Assembly: GCF_913057115.1 (NCBI RefSeq)
Contig: NZ_CAJXNN010000013.1
Location: 1 to 64,000, forward strand
DNA from: an uncultured Roseovarius sp.
GTDB taxonomy: Bacteria > Pseudomonadota > Alphaproteobacteria > Rhodobacterales > Rhodobacteraceae
Direction: 5' to 3'
DNA length: 64,000 bases
Each line of letters opens with the position of its first letter. Position 1 is the stretch's first letter. The notes under the pieces were generated by a model, which searched no databases, was not told the origin of the DNA, and worked only from the letters and a program-made list of their open reading frames with translations. Made by a program: the position numbers and the translations under genes. Positions 50,387 to 58,981 of the stretch are shown here, in pieces.

Positions 50387-51180
50387 ATTCGGCGCTTGAG
50401 GATGGCGGCACTTTCGGTGCCGGCGCGGATCATTTTTACGTGGCAAAACCCGTGGCGGACCTGCGCCAGCGGCCAGACTTGGGCCGCGACAGGCAATTGC
50501 GTTATGGTGAGCATTTCGGGCTGGGGGAAAGCCGCAGGGATGGATTCATTTTCGGGCGCTCGGAGGACACGCAGCACAGCGGATGGGTCGCGGAAGGCGA
50601 TGTTCTGCCCGCGTCCGCGCGTTCGGCGCCAACCCATCGGGTCTGGGTGCGGCAAACCCATGCCTATTCCGAGCCGGACTTCAAATCCCCCGAGGTGGCC
50701 GCTTTGCCGCATTTGGCGAAACTGGTGGTCAGTGGGCAGGACGGGCGGTTTTCGCGAACCGAACTGGGCTGGATTCCCACGGTGCATCTGAGTGACGCCT
50801 ATGCCAAGGACCCGGTGACTGTGGCTGAGCTTTACCTTGGCGTGCCTTATCTTTGGGGCGGCAACAGCATTTGGGGGCTGGATTGTTCCGGTCTGGTGCA
50901 TGCCGCGCTGATGGCTTGCGGGATGGAGTGCCCCAGCGACAGCGGGATACAGGAACGGGCGCTGGGAGAAGAGCTGTCGCCCGACACGTCACCCCGGCGC
51001 GGCGATTTGCTGTTCTGGAAAGGGCATGTTGCATGGGTTGTGGATGACGCGACGCTTTTGCATGCTAATGCCTATCACATGGCCACGGCCTATGAGCCGA
51101 TCTCGGAGGCGATCCAGCGGATCGAGGCGCAGGGGGATGGGCCGGTCACGGCGCACAAACGATTGGGAGGACAGGGATGA
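50383..51180 (+). CDS. NlpC/P60 family cell-wall peptidase with SH3-like domain
   Basis: 265 residues. N-terminal SH3-like binding domain (about 20-80, VAKPVADLRQRPD...SRRDGFIFG), a second SH3-like stretch, then NlpC/P60: catalytic Cys in WGLDCSGLVHAALMACG, His in LLFWKGHVAWVVDD and the third residue in LLHANAYHM. It cuts gamma-D-glutamyl-diaminopimelate bonds in murein peptides. There is no signal peptide, so it acts in the cytoplasm on recycled muropeptides. ATG 50383 overlaps the M17 stop, and its own stop overlaps the next gene. Confidence 0.93.
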   Translation: MNSALEDGGTFGAGADHFYVAKPVADLRQRPDLGRDRQLRYGEHFGLGESRRDGFIFGRSEDTQHSGWVAEGDVLPASARSAPTHRVWVRQTHAYSEPDFKSPEVAALPHLAKLVVSGQDGRFSRTELGWIPTVHLSDAYAKDPVTVAELYLGVPYLWGGNSIWGLDCSGLVHAALMACGMECPSDSGIQERALGEELSPDTSPRRGDLLFWKGHVAWVVDDATLLHANAYHMATAYEPISEAIQRIEAQGDGPVTAHKRLGGQG

Positions 51181-52133
51181 GCGATGGATTCTTTCAGCCG
51201 GTGAGCGGCTTCGAATTGCCGCGGTTTGCGGGGGTGCCGACCTTCATGCGGTTGCCGCATGTGCCGCTTGAGCATGAGCGTTTGGGCGAGGTGGACATCG
51301 GGTTGATCGGCGTGCCGTGGGACAGCGGCACGACGAACCGGCCCGGCCCGCGCCACGGGCCGCGGCAGTTGCGCGATGCCTCGACCATGATCCGCGCGCA
51401 GCATGCCACCAGCGGGATGCGCCCCTTCGAGGCGGTGAACTGTGCCGACTTGGGGGATGTGGGTCCGAACCCGGCGGATATCATGGACAGCATGGAGCGG
51501 ATCACCGCGTTTTACGACAGGGTGAAGACGGCAGGAGTCCGGCCTTTGACGGCGGGGGGCGATCACCTCACCTCGCTTCCGGTTTTGCGGGCCTTGGCCA
51601 AGGACGCAGCCCTTGGCATGGTGCATTTCGACAGTCACACGGACCTGTTTCACAGCTATTTCAACGGCACGATGTACACCCATGGCACGCCCTTCCGCCG
51701 GGCGGTGGAAGAGGGCCTGCTGGACCCCAAGCGGGTGGTGCAGATCGGTATCCGTGGCACGATGTACGACAGCGAGGACCGCGATTTTGCCAAGGCCGAG
51801 GGCATTCGGATCATCGAGATCGAGGAGTTTCATGCCCGCGGCGTCGAGGACGTGATGGGAGAGGCGCGCGAGATTGCGGGCGATGGGGCGACCTATGTGA
51901 GCTATGACATTGATTTTGTCGATCCGACCTTCGCCCCCGGCACTGGCACGCCCGAGGTGGGTGGCCCGAACAGTTATCAGGCCTTGCAGGTGTGCCGCGA
52001 GTTGCGGGGCCTGAACATCGTGGGCGCCGATATGGTCGAGGTTTCGCCGCCCTTTGACCAATCGGGCGGCACAGCCTTTCTTGGCGTGTCGATCATGTTC
52101 GAGATCCTGTGCGTCATGGCGGCGCGGGGTTAG
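51177..52133 (+). CDS. Ureohydrolase-family protein (agmatinase-like)
   Basis: Manganese-dependent ureohydrolase of 318 residues. Metal ligands: TAGGDHLTSLPVL, MVHFDSHTDLFH and SYDIDFVDPTFAPGTGTPEVGG. In the second motif Ser replaces the usual Ala of DAHxD and the loop FHSYFNGTMYTHG is longer than in classical agmatinase. So the substrate may be agmatine, guanidinobutyrate or a related guanidine. The gene starts at ATG 51177 inside the previous stop (ATGA). It is convergent with the DUF4149 gene, with a four-base overlap of the stops. Confidence 0.9.
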   Translation: MSDGFFQPVSGFELPRFAGVPTFMRLPHVPLEHERLGEVDIGLIGVPWDSGTTNRPGPRHGPRQLRDASTMIRAQHATSGMRPFEAVNCADLGDVGPNPADIMDSMERITAFYDRVKTAGVRPLTAGGDHLTSLPVLRALAKDAALGMVHFDSHTDLFHSYFNGTMYTHGTPFRRAVEEGLLDPKRVVQIGIRGTMYDSEDRDFAKAEGIRIIEIEEFHARGVEDVMGEAREIAGDGATYVSYDIDFVDPTFAPGTGTPEVGGPNSYQALQVCRELRGLNIVGADMVEVSPPFDQSGGTAFLGVSIMFEILCVMAARG

Positions 52134-52525
52134 CCCCCGGCCAGCCGAAGTATGACGACCGCCGCCGCCACGATTTGCGCCAAGGTGATCGCGACCGATA
52201 GCCCGTGCAGCCACTTGAAACGGGTGGTTTGCCCGCTTTCAGTGGCTGTATTGATGGCGGGCATCAGGCTTTGCCTTGCATAGACTGTGCTGAGGGCGAT
52301 CCCGATCATTATGCCGGCGGCTTGCCTGTCTTGGGGGATCAACAAGAAGGCGGCGGTCAGTGAGCAGGCCAGCACGAACAGGTAGAAAATCGGAAAGGCC
52401 TGTCGGATCAGTGGCCCGGCAGTCTTTGCGGGCAGGGCATTGACCACAAAGGTCGCGAACCCGAAGGAATAAAACGTCATTCCGCCGAACAGCAGCGCGG
52501 TGACCAAAAGTGTAAGACTGTCCAT
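52130..52525 (-). CDS. DUF4149-like small membrane protein
   Basis: 131 residues with four membrane helices (about 3-24, 45-63, 70-88, 104-128) and the central FATFVVNALPAKTAGPLIRQAFPIFYLFV, typical of the DUF4149/TMEM205-like group. Function unknown. Start ATG 52525 has AAAGG seven bases upstream; ATG 52531 is too close to it. Confidence 0.8.
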   Translation of the reverse strand: MDSLTLLVTALLFGGMTFYSFGFATFVVNALPAKTAGPLIRQAFPIFYLFVLACSLTAAFLLIPQDRQAAGIMIGIALSTVYARQSLMPAINTATESGQTTRFKWLHGLSVAITLAQIVAAAVVILRLAGG

Positions 52526-52603
52526 CGTCATGCCTTTCGATACCCTTTTGCCTCAGAGCTAGGGCAGGACAGCACGGTGACCAGTGAGAAATGAGACGAT
52601 GTG

Positions 52604-52948
52604 TCAGTCGACCGCACGGATCAGTTTGCGTTCGAGCACGCGCAGCACGGTTTTGAGGTCGTGGCCGCGTTTGAGGATTTGGCCATCCATGCCGATCACC
52701 GCGTATTGCCCTTGCTTGTTGCGCAGCTTGGGGCGTTTTTCGATACGGTAGAGCGGGTGTTCGGCGGTGCGCCGGAAGACCGAGAAGACGGCCACGTCAC
52801 GCAGCGAGGAAATACCGTAGTCGCGCCATTCCCCGGCGGCGACCATGCGGCCATAGAGTGACAGGATCACCGCAAGTTCGGTGCGGTGGAAGGCCACTTG
52901 ATCCTGTCCGCCTTTGGCGGGGAAGGGGCTGGGCGATTGGAATGTCAT
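52604..52948 (-). CDS. DUF2794 protein
   Basis: 114 residues of the alphaproteobacterial DUF2794 family. It starts MTFQSPSPFPAKGGQDQVAFHRTELAVILSLYGRMV and has the family end ILKRGHDLKTVLRVLERK. Small, soluble, no known function, often a conserved core gene. ATG 52948 is the family-like start; 15 more codons upstream are not. Confidence 0.88.
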   Translation of the reverse strand: MTFQSPSPFPAKGGQDQVAFHRTELAVILSLYGRMVAAGEWRDYGISSLRDVAVFSVFRRTAEHPLYRIEKRPKLRNKQGQYAVIGMDGQILKRGHDLKTVLRVLERKLIRAVD

Positions 52949-53005
52949 GGCGTCAGAGTTGCGCCTCTGGGGCGGCAAATCAAGGAAATTCATGCACCCA
53001 TTGCC

Positions 53006-53121
53006 TAAAGCGTCCTGCCTTTAACCTGACACATCAGACAAAGGCAGGGCGCGTGCAACAGTCATATGTTGGGCGGCCTTCGCCCCAAAGCTGTGACTCA
53101 GGTTTTGGGTCGAAGGCTTTA
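53006..53121 (+). repeat. 116-bp cloverleaf repeat, copy 3
   Basis: Exactly 116 bases, aligned without gaps to copies 1 and 2. Its last base (53121) is next to the imuB stop codon (53122-53124). The inner stems are GCGTCCTGCCTT/AAGGCAGGGCGC, GCAACA/TGTTGG and CTTCG-CCCAAA/TTTGGG-CGAAG. Confidence 0.9.
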
Positions 53122-54753
53122 TCAGGCAAAGCGCCCCTGACAGAACCAGCCTGAACTGAGTGCACCGCCGTGGGCATAAAAGAGCCACAGGCGTGCGCCG
53201 GTGGTGGTGATGACATGCCAGTAATCGCGCGTGCCGCTGCGCCAGTTTGGGTCATCGAGCCACCATTCGGGCGCGATGCGTTCGGGGCCTGTGGCCTGCG
53301 CCGGGGCGTGGGTTTGGCCGCGCCAGCGGAACTGTTCGGGCAGCGCGGGGCGGTCGGGGGCCAAGACCGGTTCGGGCCGCCAGATCAGCAGCGGGCGGGG
53401 CCGGGGTGGGGCTGGCCAATCCCCTGCGGGAGAGGACCATGCGGCGGCCATGGTTTTGGTGGTTTTCTCGGGAATGTGGCTATCGGCGGGGTGTTGGCGG
53501 GTGATCTGGTCAAGGCCCACACGCGCGCCGATGCGCGTCATCAGGTCGTCGATTGCGGTGGCGTTATCGTGCTGGCGGGCGCGGGCGGCGGCTTCGGCAT
53601 GGCCGGAGGTTTGGCGGGCGTGGATCGGTTCCACGCCCGTGGCCTCAAGCCGGAGCAGGTCGATGCCGAAGCCAGCGTCGATTTGATCGAGCTTCATGGC
53701 GAGCAGCGGGGTGATCTGATCGGGGCTGTGGCTGGCGCTGGCAAGGCCCGCGGTGAGGCTTTGGCCGGTACCGTCGCAGCGGGTGAGGTCAAGCCGCAGG
53801 TGGCGCGCGCCTTGGCCCTTGTCGCGCAGTCCTTGGCAGAGCCTGGGCACCATGCGGTCAAGCGCGGCCAGCAGATCATCGCGCAGCCCGATGGGATCGG
53901 GGAAGGTGAGGCGGACGGCAAAGCGTGGCGGCGGTTTGGCGGGCGAGATGGGTTCGGGCACGGCGCCCATGGCCTGATCGAGCCGCAGGGTGAGGTCCGG
54001 GCCGAAGCGGCGGGCCAGCGGCGCGCGTGGCTGGCCCAGAAGGTCGCCGATGCAGCGCAGGCCGAGGCGGGCGAGGCCTTGGGTGATCTCGGGCGGCAGG
54101 CGCAGGGCGGCGACGGGTAGGGGGGCAAGCGCGCTGTGTGCTTGTCCCGGTGGGGCGATGCGCGGGGCGGCGGCCCCGTTGGGCAGGCTGGGGGCCGCGC
54201 GCCGCTTGGCCGCGCGGGAGCGGGTGGCGCGGGCCTCTTGATCTATTGCGTCGCCTGTGCGCTGCGCGTGGGGCGTGGCATCGCCGTAGCGGGCCAGCGC
54301 CCAAGCCGCGCCGGGTGTATCGGCCAGCCCGCAGCGCGCGGTGAGGCCCAGATCGGCGGCCTGTTGGGTGAGGGTTTGGGCCATGGCCTCCTCGCCGCCG
54401 AAAAGATGCGCGCAACCGGTGATGTCGAGCATGAGCGCATCGGGGGGCTGTGGGGCCACCCAAGGCGAGAACCCTTCGGCCCAGCGGGCAAGCGCCGTGA
54501 GAAACCCGGCCTCGGCGCGCGGCTGCCGCGCGTGCGTGACCAGTTGCGCCGAGATGGCATGTGCATCGCGCAGCGGCTGGCCGGGGTAAAGCCCTAGCCG
54601 TGCCGCGCGGGGGGAGACCGAACTGAGCACTTGCGCCTGCCCCCGTTCATCGGCCACGGCAAAGGGCCCTTCGGCCAGATCGGGGCGATGGCGCAACAGG
54701 CGTTCGGCCCCGAGGTGGGGGAACCACGCGGAAAGGATGCGGCGGGCGGGCAT
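53122..54753 (-). CDS. imuB: ImuB, inactive Y-family polymerase-like mutagenesis protein
   Basis: 543 residues. Y-family fold: [17 protein letters not shown] at the start, palm region [15 protein letters not shown], then a helix-hairpin-helix ([20 protein letters not shown]) and a little-finger-like domain. In active polymerases the palm reads SIDE; here LDITG has no catalytic Asp-Glu pair, as expected for ImuB, which bridges DnaE2 to the clamp. ATG 54753 lies 15 bases from a LexA box. The usual partners imuA and dnaE2 are not adjacent. Confidence 0.93.
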   Translation of the reverse strand: MPARRILSAWFPHLGAERLLRHRPDLAEGPFAVADERGQAQVLSSVSPRAARLGLYPGQPLRDAHAISAQLVTHARQPRAEAGFLTALARWAEGFSPWVAPQPPDALMLDITGCAHLFGGEEAMAQTLTQQAADLGLTARCGLADTPGAAWALARYGDATPHAQRTGDAIDQEARATRSRAAKRRAAPSLPNGAAAPRIAPPGQAHSALAPLPVAALRLPPEITQGLARLGLRCIGDLLGQPRAPLARRFGPDLTLRLDQAMGAVPEPISPAKPPPRFAVRLTFPDPIGLRDDLLAALDRMVPRLCQGLRDKGQGARHLRLDLTRCDGTGQSLTAGLASASHSPDQITPLLAMKLDQIDAGFGIDLLRLEATGVEPIHARQTSGHAEAAARARQHDNATAIDDLMTRIGARVGLDQITRQHPADSHIPEKTTKTMAAAWSSPAGDWPAPPRPRPLLIWRPEPVLAPDRPALPEQFRWRGQTHAPAQATGPERIAPEWWLDDPNWRSGTRDYWHVITTTGARLWLFYAHGGALSSGWFCQGRFA

Positions 54754-54767
54754 GGGCAGCAGACTAA

Positions 54768-54782
54768 GTTCATGTTTTGTTC
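54768..54782 (-). promoter_or_regulatory. LexA (SOS) box upstream of imuB
   Basis: Exact GTTC-ATGTTTT-GTTC on the plus strand (GAAC-N7-GAAC for the imuB strand), the alphaproteobacterial LexA site, 14 bases from the imuB ATG. This places imuB under SOS control. Confidence 0.9.
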
Positions 54783-54828
54783 TCAAATTAGACTGGCATC
54801 TGTGCGGAGTCGAGTCCTCACATGCAGG

Positions 54829-55101
54829 TCAGCCGCACCAGATGCGGGTAATGCGGCCGTCCTCATCCAGATCGACATTCAGGCGGTCGGGACGGTGGTC
54901 CATTGTCATGGCCGACCCGGGGGGCAAGATACGGGTGGGAGCCTCAACGCTCATGCTATCGAATGCGCTTCGTGGTTCGCCCAAAAGGTGTTGCAGCGCA
55001 TCGGCGCCGCAGCTTTCCGCCATATCGGGTGGCGTTTCGGCTTCAGGTTGGCAGGCCGCGAGGGCGAATGCCCCAATCCCAAGAAAAACAAGCCGCAACA
55101 T
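54829..55101 (-). CDS. I78-family peptidase inhibitor, lipoprotein
   Basis: 90 residues. Lipoprotein signal [17 protein letters not shown] with the modified Cys at 17. The mature part has [20 protein letters not shown] and [26 protein letters not shown], the I78 inhibitor pattern with one disulfide. It would protect the periplasm against serine proteases. It is divergent from the formaldehyde dehydrogenase gene, 138 bases away. Confidence 0.88.
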   Translation of the reverse strand: MLRLVFLGIGAFALAACQPEAETPPDMAESCGADALQHLLGEPRSAFDSMSVEAPTRILPPGSAMTMDHRPDRLNVDLDEDGRITRIWCG

Positions 55102-55239
55102 GGCGTTACCCTCCGGTGTGTTCCCGCTTGCAGAGTTGGTTATTCGTCGGCCCTGCACAAGCAGGTGTCGCACATTGTATTGAAACCCTGCGACATTTCG
55201 CCCAAAGTCAGGGCAAATCATATTCGGGAGGACAGATTG

Positions 55240-56352
55240 ATGCGCACCACAGCCGCCGTTGCCGTCGAAGCGGGCAAACCGCTTGAGATCATGGAAGTGA
55301 ACCTGGACGGCCCCAAGGCCGGTGAGGTTCTGGTCGAGGTCAAGGCCACGGGCCTGTGCCACACCGACGACTTTACCCTGTCGGGGGCTGATCCCGAGGG
55401 GCTTTTCCCGGCGATCCTTGGCCATGAGGGCGCGGGCGTTGTTGTGGAAGTGGGCCCCGGTGTGACCTCGCTGGAAGTGGGCGATCACGTCATCCCGCTT
55501 TACACGCCGGAGTGCCGGGAGTGCGAATACTGCCTCAACCCCAAGACAAACCTGTGCCAGTCGATCCGCTCGACCCAAGGGCAAGGCCTGATGCCCGATG
55601 GCACCAGCCGGTTTTCGATGCTGGATGGCACGCCGATCCTGCATTACATGGGCTGCTCGACCTTCGCCAACCACACGGTTCTGCCGGAAATCGCGCTGGC
55701 CAAGGTGCGCAAGGACGCGCCCTTTGACAAGATTTGCTATATCGGCTGTGGCGTGACCACCGGCATTGGCGCGGTGATCAACACCGCCAAGGTGGAAATC
55801 GGATCAACCGCGATTGTCTTTGGTTTGGGCGGTATTGGCCTCAATGTCATTCAGGGCCTGCGCCTTGCGGGAGCCGATCAGATCGTGGGTGTCGACCTGA
55901 ACCCCGGCAAGAAGCCCATGGCCGAGAAATTCGGTATGACCCACTTCGTCAACCCCGAAGAGGTGGATGGCGATTTGGTGGCGCATCTGGTGGAGCTGAC
56001 CGGTGGTGGCGGCGATTACACCTTTGATGCCACCGGCAATGTGGGTGTCATGCGCGCGGCGCTGGAATCGGCGCACAAGGGGTGGGGCGAAAGCGTGATC
56101 ATCGGCGTGGCCCCGGCGGGGGCCGAGATTTCGACGCGGCCTTTCCAACTGGTCACGGGCCGGGTTTGGAAAGGCACCGCCTTTGGCGGCGCGCGGGGCC
56201 GGACGGATGTGCCGAAGATCGTCGATTGGTACATGGACGGGAAGATCGAGATCGACCCGATGATCACCCACACCATGGGCCTTGAGGATATCAACAAGGG
56301 CTTCGACATGATGCACGCCGGTGAATCGATCCGCTCGGTCGTGGTGTACTGA
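55240..56352 (+). CDS. S-(hydroxymethyl)glutathione dehydrogenase (class III alcohol dehydrogenase)
   Basis: NAD-dependent oxidation of the glutathione adduct of formaldehyde to S-formylglutathione. 370 residues. Catalytic zinc: Cys in [10 protein letters not shown] and His in [11 protein letters not shown]. Structural zinc: the four Cys in [20 protein letters not shown]-binding [17 protein letters not shown] stands before ATG 55240. A longer open frame upstream is an accident. It is upstream of a GST gene. Confidence 0.96.
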   Translation: MRTTAAVAVEAGKPLEIMEVNLDGPKAGEVLVEVKATGLCHTDDFTLSGADPEGLFPAILGHEGAGVVVEVGPGVTSLEVGDHVIPLYTPECRECEYCLNPKTNLCQSIRSTQGQGLMPDGTSRFSMLDGTPILHYMGCSTFANHTVLPEIALAKVRKDAPFDKICYIGCGVTTGIGAVINTAKVEIGSTAIVFGLGGIGLNVIQGLRLAGADQIVGVDLNPGKKPMAEKFGMTHFVNPEEVDGDLVAHLVELTGGGGDYTFDATGNVGVMRAALESAHKGWGESVIIGVAPAGAEISTRPFQLVTGRVWKGTAFGGARGRTDVPKIVDWYMDGKIEIDPMITHTMGLEDINKGFDMMHAGESIRSVVVY

Positions 56353-56375
56353 CGCCTTTCAAATGGATCATTCAG

Positions 56376-56409
56376 GGCGCGTCCGGGGCAACTTGGGCGC
56401 GCCTTTTTT
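56376..56409 (+). terminator. Rho-independent terminator of the dehydrogenase gene
   Basis: Six-base stem GGCGCG/CGCGCC with a long loop, followed by six T. 23 bases after the stop. Confidence 0.75.
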
Positions 56410-56500
56410 GTGCCGCACATGGGATTGTGCGGGCCTGCACCTTGCGCATCGGCGTGCTTTGGTTACCTCTTGGGCAACTGAAGAATGACAGGAGCGCGCG

Positions 56501-57370
56501 ATGAGTGATGATGCATATACCCCGCCGAAAGTCTGGCAATGGGAGGAGCCCTCGGGAGGGCAGTTTGCCTCGATAAACCGGCCGGTTTCCGGGGCGACCC
56601 ATGAGGCAGACTTGCCGGTGGGTGAGCATCCGTTTCAGCTTTATTCCATGGGCACGCCCAACGGGGTGAAAGTGACCGTGATGTTCGAAGAGCTTTTGGC
56701 GGCCGGGTATGATGCGGAATATGATGCGTGGCTGATCCGGATCACCAAGGGCGATCAGTTCGGCAGCGGGTTCGTGGACGTGAACCCCAACTCCAAGATC
56801 CCGGCCATGGTGGACCGCAGCGGGGATGCTCCGGTACGGGTGTTTGAATCCGGGTCGATCCTGCTGCATCTGGCGGAAAAATTCGGGGCGTTCCTGCCTG
56901 CAAGTGGCGCGGCGCGGACCGAAGTGATGAATTGGCTGTTCTGGCAGATGGGCAGCGCGCCTTACCTTGGCGGCGGCTTTGGCCATTTCTATCACTACGC
57001 GCCGGAAAAGTGGCAGTACCCGATTGATCGCTTCACCATGGAGGTGAAGCGGCAGATGGATGTGCTGGACAAGCAATTGGCCGAGCATGAGTTTGTTGCC
57101 GGGGATGACTATTCGATTGCCGATATGGCGATCTGGCCGTGGTATGGGAACCTTGTGCTGGGCCGGCAATATGGTGATGCGGCGACCTTCCTTGAGGCCG
57201 ACAGTTATACCCACCTCAAGGCATGGGCCGAGCGGTTGGACGCGCGTGAGCCGGTGAAGCGGGGCCGGATGGTCAACCGCACCATGGGCGAGCCGCATGA
57301 GCAACTGCACGAGCGCCACGCGGCGAGCGATTTCGAGACCAAGACGCAGGACAAGATCGGCGAAAACTAA
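56501..57370 (+). CDS. Glutathione S-transferase, YghU-like disulfide oxidoreductase
   Basis: 289 residues of the YghU/nu-class GST group. Thioredoxin-like N-terminal domain after an extended lead (YTPPKVWQWEEPSGGQFASINRP...GEHPFQLYSMGTPNGVKV), NSKIPAMVDRSG as the cis-Pro loop, and ESGSILLHLAEKF as the glutathione contact. A helical C-terminal domain follows (MADYSIADMAIWPWYGN-like block). It uses two glutathione molecules to reduce disulfides or peroxides. AGGAGC stands before ATG 56501. Convergent with livF. Confidence 0.93.
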   Translation: MSDDAYTPPKVWQWEEPSGGQFASINRPVSGATHEADLPVGEHPFQLYSMGTPNGVKVTVMFEELLAAGYDAEYDAWLIRITKGDQFGSGFVDVNPNSKIPAMVDRSGDAPVRVFESGSILLHLAEKFGAFLPASGAARTEVMNWLFWQMGSAPYLGGGFGHFYHYAPEKWQYPIDRFTMEVKRQMDVLDKQLAEHEFVAGDDYSIADMAIWPWYGNLVLGRQYGDAATFLEADSYTHLKAWAERLDAREPVKRGRMVNRTMGEPHEQLHERHAASDFETKTQDKIGEN

Positions 57371-58056
57371 ACGCCGATATAGCGGGTTGTGATGTCTTCG
57401 GTGAGGGCATCGAACCCGCCGGTCCAGACGGTTTCGCCGCGCTGAAGGATCACGGCGCGGTCGGCGACTTGGGCCAGCTCGGTGATGGATTTGTCGATCA
57501 GAAGGATCGCCAGCCCTGTGTCGCGTTTTAGAGTGGCGATGGCCGCCCAAATCTCTTGCCGGACAATGGGGGCCAGCCCCTCGGTCGCCTCGTCAAGGAT
57601 CAGGAGGCGCGGGTTGGTCATCAGGGCGCGGCCAATGGCGAGCATTTGCTGCTCCCCGCCCGAAAGGGTGGCCGCGCCTTGGTCGCGGCGCTCGGCCAGA
57701 CGCGGGAATAGCCCTGTGACACGCTCCATGTCCCAATGGCCCGGACGGGCCGCGGCGGTTAGATTTTCCGCGACCGTGAGATTGGGGAACACCCGGCGGC
57801 CTTCGGGCACAAGGCCAATGCCCAAGTGCGCGGCGCGGTGAGAGGGCAGGCGGGTCAGGTCATGGCCGTCGAACTCCAGCCGCCCGGCACGCGCGGGCAG
57901 CATCCGGCAGATGGTTTTCACCGTGGTGGATTTGCCCATCCCGTTTCGGCCCATCAGCGCCAGCACCTCGCCTTCGGCCAGCGAAAGCGAGACGCCAAAG
58001 AGCGCCTGTGTGGGGCCGTAGAAGGCGGTGACGTCTTGCAGGGTGAGAAGGCTCAT
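57367..58056 (-). CDS. livF: Branched-chain amino acid-type ABC transporter ATPase (LivF)
   Basis: 229 residues. Walker A GRNGMGKST, Q loop, ABC signature LSGGEQQMLAIGRAL and Walker B LLILDEATEGLAP, as in LivF. Start ATG 58056 (MSLLTLQDVTAFYG); the open frame continues upstream only through the hairpin repeat. Last gene of the liv unit. Its stop overlaps the GST stop by four bases on the other strand. Confidence 0.95.
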   Translation of the reverse strand: MSLLTLQDVTAFYGPTQALFGVSLSLAEGEVLALMGRNGMGKSTTVKTICRMLPARAGRLEFDGHDLTRLPSHRAAHLGIGLVPEGRRVFPNLTVAENLTAAARPGHWDMERVTGLFPRLAERRDQGAATLSGGEQQMLAIGRALMTNPRLLILDEATEGLAPIVRQEIWAAIATLKRDTGLAILLIDKSITELAQVADRAVILQRGETVWTGGFDALTEDITTRYIGV

Positions 58057-58113
58057 GGCCCCAAGCCCTCCTTTGGACATGGGGGCGTTGCCCCCGCCGC
58101 CCTGCGGGCGACT

Positions 58114-58190
58114 CCCCCAGGATATTTTGGAACAGAAGAAGATTGGCGCGCGCCTGTTTTCTTCTGTTTCCAAATATCCCCGCCGGAGGC
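58114..58190. repeat. Inverted repeat between livG and livF
   Basis: Arms GGATATTTTGGAACAGAAGAA (about 58120-58140) and TTCTTCTGTTTCCAAATATCC (about 58159-58179) with GGCGCGCGCC between, extended by CCCCGCCGGAGGC. The right arm shares its core with 34596-34627. A long hairpin in the livG-livF transcript; it may lower or stabilise downstream mRNA. Confidence 0.7.
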
Positions 58191-58231
58191 ATCCGACATT
58201 GGCCGCGAGGTGCAAAGGGTGCTTTTCCGGG

Positions 58232-58981
58232 TCATGCGGTTTCCCCCAGATAGGCGGCGCGGACTTGCGGGTTGTTGCGGATTTCGTCGACCGTGCCGGT
58301 GGCGATGATTTCGCCATAGACCAGCACGCTGAGCCGGTCGGCCAGGGCAAAGACCGCGTCCATATCGTGTTCGACCAGCAGGATCGGCGCCTCATCGCGC
58401 AACTCGCCCAAGAAAGCGGTCATCCGGTGGGAGCCTTCGGTGCCCATCCCGGCCATGGGTTCGTCCATCACGAAGGCGCGGGGCGAGAGGGTGAGGGCGA
58501 CAGCGACTTCCAACTGGCGGCGTTGTCCGTGGGACAGTTCGGCGGTGACGGTGCTGGCCTGCCCGGCGAGGCCCACGCGGTCAAGGGCGGTCATGGCTTT
58601 ATCGTGCAGGTCTTGATCTTTGAGGGCGTTGCGCAAGAGGCCCAGTGGCCCACCGCGCGCGCCCAAAGCCCCAAGGGTGACATTTTGCAGGACGGTATCT
58701 TCCATCGCCAGCGCCGAGATTTGGAAGGTGCGGGCAAGGCCCATTGCGGCGCGTTTGCGCGTGGGCAGGGGCGTTACGTCTTGGCCGAGAAATTCCACCC
58801 GCCCCGCATCTGGTGCAAGCCCGCCGCAGATTTGCGCGATGAGGGTGGATTTGCCAGCACCATTCGGGCCGATCACGGCGTGGATTTCGCCCGGTTGCAG
58901 CGACAGGGATATATCGCGCGAGGCCTGTACCGCGCCGAAAGATTTGGTGATGCCATGGGTGGCAAGAACGGGATCAGTCAT
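58232..58981 (-). CDS. livG: Branched-chain amino acid-type ABC transporter ATPase (LivG)
   Basis: 249 residues. Walker A GPNGAGKSTL, signature LSHGQRRQLEVAVAL, and Walker B AFVMDEPMAGMG, as in LivG. Overlaps livM by eight bases. The longer Q-loop region FLGQDVTPLPTRKRAAMGLARTFQ is standard. Works with LivF as the ATPase pair. Confidence 0.95.
   Translation of the reverse strand: MTDPVLATHGITKSFGAVQASRDISLSLQPGEIHAVIGPNGAGKSTLIAQICGGLAPDAGRVEFLGQDVTPLPTRKRAAMGLARTFQISALAMEDTVLQNVTLGALGARGGPLGLLRNALKDQDLHDKAMTALDRVGLAGQASTVTAELSHGQRRQLEVAVALTLSPRAFVMDEPMAGMGTEGSHRMTAFLGELRDEAPILLVEHDMDAVFALADRLSVLVYGEIIATGTVDEIRNNPQVRAAYLGETA

Noticed and set aside
54631-55239. N-terminal extension of the formaldehyde dehydrogenase by about 200 codons
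   Set aside because: It runs across imuB and the I78 gene on the other strand. The standard family start with a good ribosome site is ATG 55240.
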